Source: Skeletonema tropicum (lineage: Eukaryota; Bacillariophyta; Thalassiosirophyceae; Thalassiosirales; Thalassiosiraceae). From it: 64,000 nt of DNA. The translations under genes were made by a program, and so were the position numbers. Each line of letters starts with the position of its first letter. Positions within the stretch are counted from its first letter, which is position 1. Shown in pieces: positions 58,347 through 64,000 of this stretch. The notes below the pieces were generated by a model that ran no database searches, was not told where the DNA came from, and was given only the letters and a program-made list of their open reading frames with translations. The DNA is taken from NCBI GenBank assembly GCA_037178625.1, contig CM074134.1, positions 1,488,001-1,552,000 on the forward strand. The letters are read 5' to 3'.

Positions 58347-58496
58347 CAATAGTAATAGTGAGGATAGGCGGCTTTGTCGATGCAAAGTTGCGAGTCATTT
58401 AGCTCTCCCTCGTTGACACGAGTTTTCTCCTTAAATGGATACGTGTCTCTGTGGGGTCATTCCTCGTTATCTAAAATAGGTAAGTTTGTACAATTG
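58347..58496 (-). other. PLE 3' non-coding region
   Basis: 150 bp between the ribozyme-like fold and the two-tier hairpin. No further motif was recognised and there is no sequence similarity to the matching 141 bp of the spacer PLE (22,884-23,024). Confidence 0.5.
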
Positions 58497-58551
58497 CTTT
58501 CCCTCAGCAAGTGTAGCTGCCGGGTAGGCAGCGGAACAAGCTGAGGGAAAG
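58497..58551 (-). promoter_or_regulatory. Two-tier hairpin in the PLE 3' region
   Basis: Outer arms CTTTCCCTCAGC and GCTGAGGGAAAG (58,497-58,508 and 58,540-58,551) pair perfectly over 12 bp. Inner arms GCTGCC (58,516-58,521) and GGCAGC (58,527-58,532) have a 5-nt loop. It lies 11 nt after the RT stop codon on the minus strand. It is preceded by a CTCCCCTT pyrimidine tract and followed by AGCAA, as in the spacer PLE. Confidence 0.8.
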
Positions 58552-58562
58552 GAAGGGGAGGA

Positions 58563-60050
58563 CTACGATTCTGTTGTCCTCCCCAGGTAGGTACTTACCT
58601 CCTCACCTCTGTTTTGAAAGAGGGAGGTTTGAGAGACAATATCTCCAATGTTTTTTGCTCTCTTATAGCATACTACCATCTTTTCGATTCCGATTGTGTC
58701 GCGTAGGGTGGTAGAAAGCTCCTCCTCATATATCTGTTGACAGGTTCGACTAGGGATGTAATGAGGGTGGAATCGACCGAGTTTCAAATAGATGTTTTTG
58801 TCATTATCTGAGGTGGTAGATTCTGAGATGGCTTGGGGCAGTGGAGGTGGGTTGCAGACTTTGTAGTTTGCATTTACGAACATTCGTTTCAGTTGGTCGA
58901 AGTCCCATCCTCTGTCGAGCAAGCGTTGGAAGAATAGTCTTGCTACCTCGACATAGTCTTTTTTATCGGTGCACTGCCAATAGTATCTCTTGAGTTCGCC
59001 AAATATTACCCCTTTCATCGTGTTCCTCTGATGAGCAGAAGATGGCAGTAGGTAGAGGTAGAGGTTCATTGGCTTTTGGTATGTCTTAGTTGAGACAATA
59101 CCTTCTGGCGAAATGGAAATGATTAAGTCTAAGAAGATTCCTTTGTCGGCAGGTTCTTCAACCTTCCAACGGAGGATTCCAAAGTCGTTGATGTCTTGCT
59201 TGAGGTCGTGAAAGCGCCTAAGGCTTCCAAGCCATAGGACAGATAGGTCATCGACGAAACGTGCAAGGTCTTGGATTTCTTCCGAATAGCCAGGGAGGAG
59301 TCTAATTTTCTCATGCCAGCCATAGTAAAGGCCAGCGTACATGACTGCGACTGATGTACCCATCGCAGTGCCACATAGTTGTTTGAAAAAGCAGTCTCCA
59401 AATTGGGTAATGTTGTTCTTCATAATAAAGCTCAGAGCTTCCAGAATAAGTTTGATGTCCGGGAAGTCGTCTGGAAGTTGGTTGTTTTCTTTCAGATGGT
59501 TGAGCCATACTCCGATGATTTCGATGCCATGATTGATAGTGATATTGTCGTACATGGCGGTAGCATCAGCAGTAATAATCTTCGTCCCTGCTGGCCATTG
59601 TTTGTTAGTCAGTCGGGCGTGATATTCTTTGCTGTCTTTGATGTTCGACGGAATAAATTGAACAAGTTTTTGCAACTCGTAGTCTAGCCACTTGCTAATA
59701 CTCTCAGGTCCAGTTCCACATTTAGCGTTAACTGGTCGGAGGGCGGTAGGTGTTTTATGGACTTTTGCGGTTGCTCTGAATCTTCCTTGCCTGCTACCAG
59801 CGGCTTCATAGCACTTGTTGATGTAAATCTTGATGTGCTCTGGGATCGCTGCTGAGTTCTTGATACTGCCTACTTTATATGCCATCAAATTGAGTTGCCT
59901 CCGAAGTGCAATTCGATTGAGGTACTCATATTGGCTCTCCTTCCCAAGGAAAGCTTTGAGGCACCATCGAATGTATACAGAACGTTCGATAAGCGTAGTC
60001 ATCCACGCTTCGGTAATATAGTAATACCACTTTATCTGATATTGGTTCAT
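58563..60050 (-). CDS. Penelope-like reverse transcriptase, endonuclease-less
   Basis: 495 residues from an ATG, uninterrupted. Motifs in order: AKVHKTPTALRPV (95-107), motif A IITADATAMYDNI (158-170), motif B QLCGTAMGTSVA (224-235), motif C ARFVDDLSVLW (263-273), FLDLIISI (306-313), QKPMNLYLYLLPSSAH (325-340), and RLLDRGW in the thumb. Both catalytic Asp of FVDD and the motif A Asp are present. The protein ends soon after the thumb without the GIY-YIG domain of canonical Penelope. The first ~20 residues (MNQYQIKWYYYIT) are encoded inside the terminal repeat. It copies the element RNA; lacking an endonuclease, it would need pre-existing 3' ends or help in trans. Confidence 0.9.
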   Translation of the reverse strand: MNQYQIKWYYYITEAWMTTLIERSVYIRWCLKAFLGKESQYEYLNRIALRRQLNLMAYKVGSIKNSAAIPEHIKIYINKCYEAAGSRQGRFRATAKVHKTPTALRPVNAKCGTGPESISKWLDYELQKLVQFIPSNIKDSKEYHARLTNKQWPAGTKIITADATAMYDNITINHGIEIIGVWLNHLKENNQLPDDFPDIKLILEALSFIMKNNITQFGDCFFKQLCGTAMGTSVAVMYAGLYYGWHEKIRLLPGYSEEIQDLARFVDDLSVLWLGSLRRFHDLKQDINDFGILRWKVEEPADKGIFLDLIISISPEGIVSTKTYQKPMNLYLYLLPSSAHQRNTMKGVIFGELKRYYWQCTDKKDYVEVARLFFQRLLDRGWDFDQLKRMFVNANYKVCNPPPLPQAISESTTSDNDKNIYLKLGRFHPHYIPSRTCQQIYEEELSTTLRDTIGIEKMVVCYKRAKNIGDIVSQTSLFQNRGEEVSTYLGRTTES

Positions 60051-60097
60051 ATATTGATTATAGAGAGAAGTAAGGTCGCTCGCTTCGCTCGCTCCCG
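59991..60097 (-). repeat. PLE terminal inverted repeat, 5' side
   Basis: 107 bp, starting (minus strand) GGGAGCGAGCGAAGCGAGCG and including the RT start codon. Confidence 0.92.
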
Positions 60098-63000
60098 ATA
60101 TCGATGCCCAGTGCTAGATATCTCACTGAATATTGATGCCGATGTCCAGTGCTAGAAATCTTGCGATATTGATGCCCAGTGCTAGATATCGTCTCACAGG
60201 ATATCGATGCCCAGTGCTAGATATCAGGCGATATCGATGCCCAGTCCTAGATATCTCACTGGATATCGATGCCCAGAGCTAGATATCTGGCGATATTGAT
60301 GCCCAGTGCTGGCTATCTGGGGATATCGATGCACAGTGCTGGATATCTGGGCATATCAATGCCCAGTGCTAGATATCTCACTGGATATCGATGCCCTGTG
60401 CTAGATATCTCAATGGATATCGATGCCCAGTGCTAGATATATGGTGATATCGATGCCCAGTGCTAGATATCTCATTGGATATTGATGCCCAGAGCTAGAT
60501 ATCTCACTGGATATCGATGCCCAGTGCTGGATATCGATGCCCAGTGCTAGATATATGGTGATATCGATGCCCAGTGCTAGATATCTCATTGGATATCGAT
60601 GCCCAGAGCTAGATATCTGGGGATATCTATGCCCAGTGCTGGATATCTGGGGATATTGATGCCCAGTGCTAGATATCTGGTGACATCGATGCCCAGTGTT
60701 AGATATCCTCTCACTGGATATCGATGCCCAGTGCTAGATATCTCACTGAATATTGATGCCGATGTCCAGTGCTAGAAATCTTGCGATATTGATGCCCAGT
60801 GCTAGATATCTCACAGGATATCGATGCCCAGTGCTAGATATCAGGCGATATCGATCCCCTTTCCTAGATATCTCACTGGATATCGATGCCCAGAGCTAGA
60901 TATCTGGCGATATTGATGCCCAGTGCTGGCTATCTGGGGATATCGATGCACAGTGCTGGATATCTGGGCATATCAATGCCCAGTGCTAGATATCTCACTG
61001 GATATCGATGCCCTGTGCTAGATATCTCAATGGATATCGATGCCCAGTGCTAGATATATGGTGATATCGATGCCCAGTGCTAGATATCTCATTGGATATT
61101 GATGCCCAGAGCTAGATATCTCACTGGATATCGATGCCCAGTGCTGGATATCGATGCCCAGTGCTAGATATATGGTGATATCGATGCCCAGTGCTAGATA
61201 TCTCATTGGATATCGATGCCCAGAGCTAGATATCTGGGGATATCTATGCCCAGTGCTGGATATCTGGGGATATTGATGCCCAGTGCTAGATATCTGGTGA
61301 CATCGATGCCCAGTGTTAGATATCCTCTCACTGGATATCGATGCCCAGTGCTAGATATCTCACTGGATATCGATGCCCAGTGCTAGAAATCTTGCGATAT
61401 TGATGCCCAGTGCTAGATATCTCACAGGATATCGATGCCCAGTGCTAGATATCAGGCGATATCGATGTCCAGTCCTAGATATCTCACTGGATATCGATGC
61501 CCAGAGCTAGATATCTGGCGATATTGATGCCCAGTGCTGGCTATCTGGGGATATCGATGCACAGTGCTGGATATCTGGGCATATCAATGCCCAGTGCTAG
61601 ATATCTCACTGGATATCGATGCCCTGTGCTAGATATCTCAATGGATATCGATGCCCAGTGCTAGATATATGGTGATATCGATGCCCAGTGCTAGATATCT
61701 CATTGGATATTGATGCCCAGAGCTAGATATCTCACTGGATATCGATGCCCAGTGCTGGATATCGATGCCCAGTGCTAGATATATGGTGATATCGATGCCC
61801 AGTGCTAGATATCTCATTGGATATCGATGCCCAGAGCTAGATATCTGGGGATATCTATGCCCAGTGCTGGATATCTGGGGATATTGATGCCCAGTGCTAG
61901 ATATCTGATGACATCGATGCCCAGTGTTAGATATCCTCTCACTGGATATCGATGCCCAGTGCTAGATATCTCACCGAATATTGATGCCGATGTCCAGTGC
62001 TAGAAATCTTGCGATATTGATGCCCAGTGCTAGATATCTCACAGGATATCGATGCCCAGTGCTAGATATCAGGCGATATCGATGTCCAGTCCTAGATATC
62101 TCACTGGATATCGATGCCCAGAGCTAGATATCTGGCGATATTGATGCCCAGTGCTGGCTATCTGGGGATATCGATGCACAGTGCTGGATATCTGGGCATA
62201 TCAATGCCCAGTGCTAGATATCTCACTGGATATCGATGCCCTGTGCTAGATATCTCAATGGATATCGATGCCCAGTGCTAGATATATGGTGATATCGATG
62301 CCCAGTGCTAGATATCTCATTGGATATTGATGCCCAGAGCTAGATATCTCACTGGATATCGATGCCCAGTGCTGGATATCGATGCCCAGTGCTAGATATA
62401 TGGTGATATCGATGCCCAGTGCTAGATATCTCATTGGATATCGATGCCCAGAGCTAGATATCTGGGGATATCTATGCCCAGTGCTGGATATCTGGGGATA
62501 TTGATGCCCAGTGCTAGATATCTGGTGACATCGATGCCCAGTGTTAGATATCCTCTCACTGGATATCGATGCCCAGTGCTAGATATCTCACTGGATATCG
62601 ATGCCCAGTGCTAGAAATCTTGCGATATTGATGCCCAGTGCTAGATATCTCACAGGATATCGATGCCCAGTGCTAGATATCAGGCGATATCGATGTCCAG
62701 TCCTAGATATCTCACTGGATATCGATGCCCAGAGCTAGATATCTGGCGATATTGATGCCCAGTGCTGGCTATCTGGGGATATCGATGCACAGTGCTGGAT
62801 ATCTGGGCATATCAATGCCCAGTGCTAGATATCTCACTGGATATCGATGCCCTGTGCTAGATATCTCAATGGATATCGATGCCCAGTGCTAGATATATGG
62901 TGATATCGATGCCCAGTGCTAGATATCTCATTGGATATTGATGCCCAGAGCTAGATATCTCACTGGATATCGATGCCCAGTGCTGGATATCGATGCCCAG

Positions 63001-64000
63001 TGCTAGATATATGGTGATATCAATGCCCAGTGCTAGATATCTCATTGGATATTGATGCCCAGAGCTAGATATCTGGGGATATTGATGCCCAGTGCTAGAT
63101 ATCTGGTGACATCGATGCCCAGTGTTAGATATCCTCTCACTGGATATCGATGTTCAGTGCTAGATATCTCACTGGATATCGATGCCCAGTGCTAGAAATC
63201 TTGCGATATCGATGCCCAGTGCTAGATATCTCACAGGATATCGATGCCCAGTGCTAGATATCAGGCGATATCGATGTCCAGTCCTAGATATCTCACTGGA
63301 TATCAATGCCCAGAGCTAGATATCTGGCGATATTGATGCCCAGTGCTGGCTATCTGGGGATATCGATGCACAGTGCTGGATATCTGGGCATATCAATGCC
63401 CAGTGCTAGATATCTCACTGGATATCGATGCCCTGTGCTAGATATCTCAATGGATATCGATGCCCAGTGCTAGATATATGGTGATATCGATGCCCAGTGC
63501 TAGATATCTCATTGGATATTGATGCCCAGAGCTAGATATCTCACTGGATATCGATGCCCAGTGCTGGATATCGATGCCCAGTGCTAGATATATGGTGATA
63601 TCGATGCCCAGTGCTAGATATCTCATTGGATATCGATGCCCAGAGCTAGATATCTGGGGATATCTATGCCCAGTGCTGGATATCTGGGGATATTGATGCC
63701 CAGTGCTAGATAATCTGGTGACTATCGATGCCCAGTGTTAGATATCCTCTCACTGGATATCGATGCCCAGTGCTAGATATCTCACTGAATATTGATGCCG
63801 ATGTCCCAGTGCTAGAAATCTTGCGATATTGATGCCCAGTGCTAGATATCTCACAGGATATCGATGCCCAGTGCTAGATATCAGGCGATATCGATGTCCA
63901 GTCCTAGATATCTCACTGGATATCGATGCCCAGAGCTAGATATCTGGCGATATTGATGCCCAGTGCTGGCTATCTGGGGATATCGATGCACAGTGCTGGA
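60098..64000. repeat. Higher-order minisatellite array, second block
   Basis: Continues the same higher-order pattern after the PLE. The marker GCCCTGTGCT lies at 60,393, 61,010, 61,621, 62,238, 62,849 and 63,430 (periods 617, 611, 617, 611, 581). The spacing across the PLE, after removing its 1967 bp, is about 614 bp, so the PLE inserted into one pre-existing unit. The array runs off the window edge. Confidence 0.97.

Larger units (their letters stand above)
58131..60097 (-). mobile_element. Penelope-like element with terminal inverted repeats
   Basis: 1967 bp inserted in the minisatellite, with ends GGGAGCGAGCG and CGCTCGCTCCC. It holds an uninterrupted RT ORF, a 3' two-tier hairpin, a hammerhead-like fold, and an inverted copy of its own 5' end at the 3' side, part of which is duplicated in tandem. 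No GIY-YIG endonuclease is encoded. The flanks are GATATCCTCT and GATATCGATG, with no target-site duplication; compared with other units, CACTG is missing at the site. Confidence 0.88.

Overview
This window looks like repeat-rich nuclear DNA of a diatom or close stramenopile. The evidence is the type of retroelements present: a Ty1/copia RT with a VVDDFGVKYVG active-site block, an APE-endonuclease LINE with a VDLGDCYD/YVDDTD reverse transcriptase, a LINE C-terminus with a CDGCGAK zinc knuckle, and Penelope-like elements. An RNI-type leucine-rich-repeat gene of a kind common in diatoms adds to this. The species cannot be fixed from the sequence alone. I see no tRNA, rRNA or CRISPR.

Layout. (1) 1-19,114: a tandem array of a 2.82-kb unit (six full units and one partial), with relic coding on the minus strand. 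(2) 19,115-23,440: a central spacer made of a 1.76-kb tandem duplication carrying a 5'-truncated Penelope-like (PLE) reverse transcriptase, then that element's 3' end. (3) 23,441-40,060: the same 2.82-kb array in the opposite orientation (four full units and two partial). Together these form a roughly 40-kb inverted-repeat structure. (4) 40,061-44,887: a nearly complete non-LTR retrotransposon with ORF1 and ORF2 (endonuclease then RT), including a TAATG stop-start overlap and one in-frame TAG. (5) 44,986-52,636: a broken Ty1/copia polyprotein on the minus strand, split by about 4.3 kb carrying an LRR gene, a MORN fragment and an unknown ORF. (6) 52,602-53,896: the 5'-truncated, poly(A)-tailed 3' end of a second LINE class, joined to the copia protease region. 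(7) 53,897-64,000: a 30-32-bp minisatellite in higher-order repeats of about 580-617 bp, interrupted at 58,131-60,097 by a nearly intact PLE with terminal inverted repeats.

The most notable signal is shared by the two diverged PLEs (spacer copy and minisatellite copy). Both lack a GIY-YIG endonuclease after the RT. Both carry, at the same place 3' of the RT stop codon, a two-tier hairpin with a GCTGCC/GGCAGC inner stem. About 145 nt further on, both carry a hammerhead-ribozyme-like fold (CYGANGA, GAAA, TT|C) whose stems differ in sequence but keep pairing. Most of the remaining content is transposon relics and satellite DNA. The LRR gene is the only convincing host-like gene.
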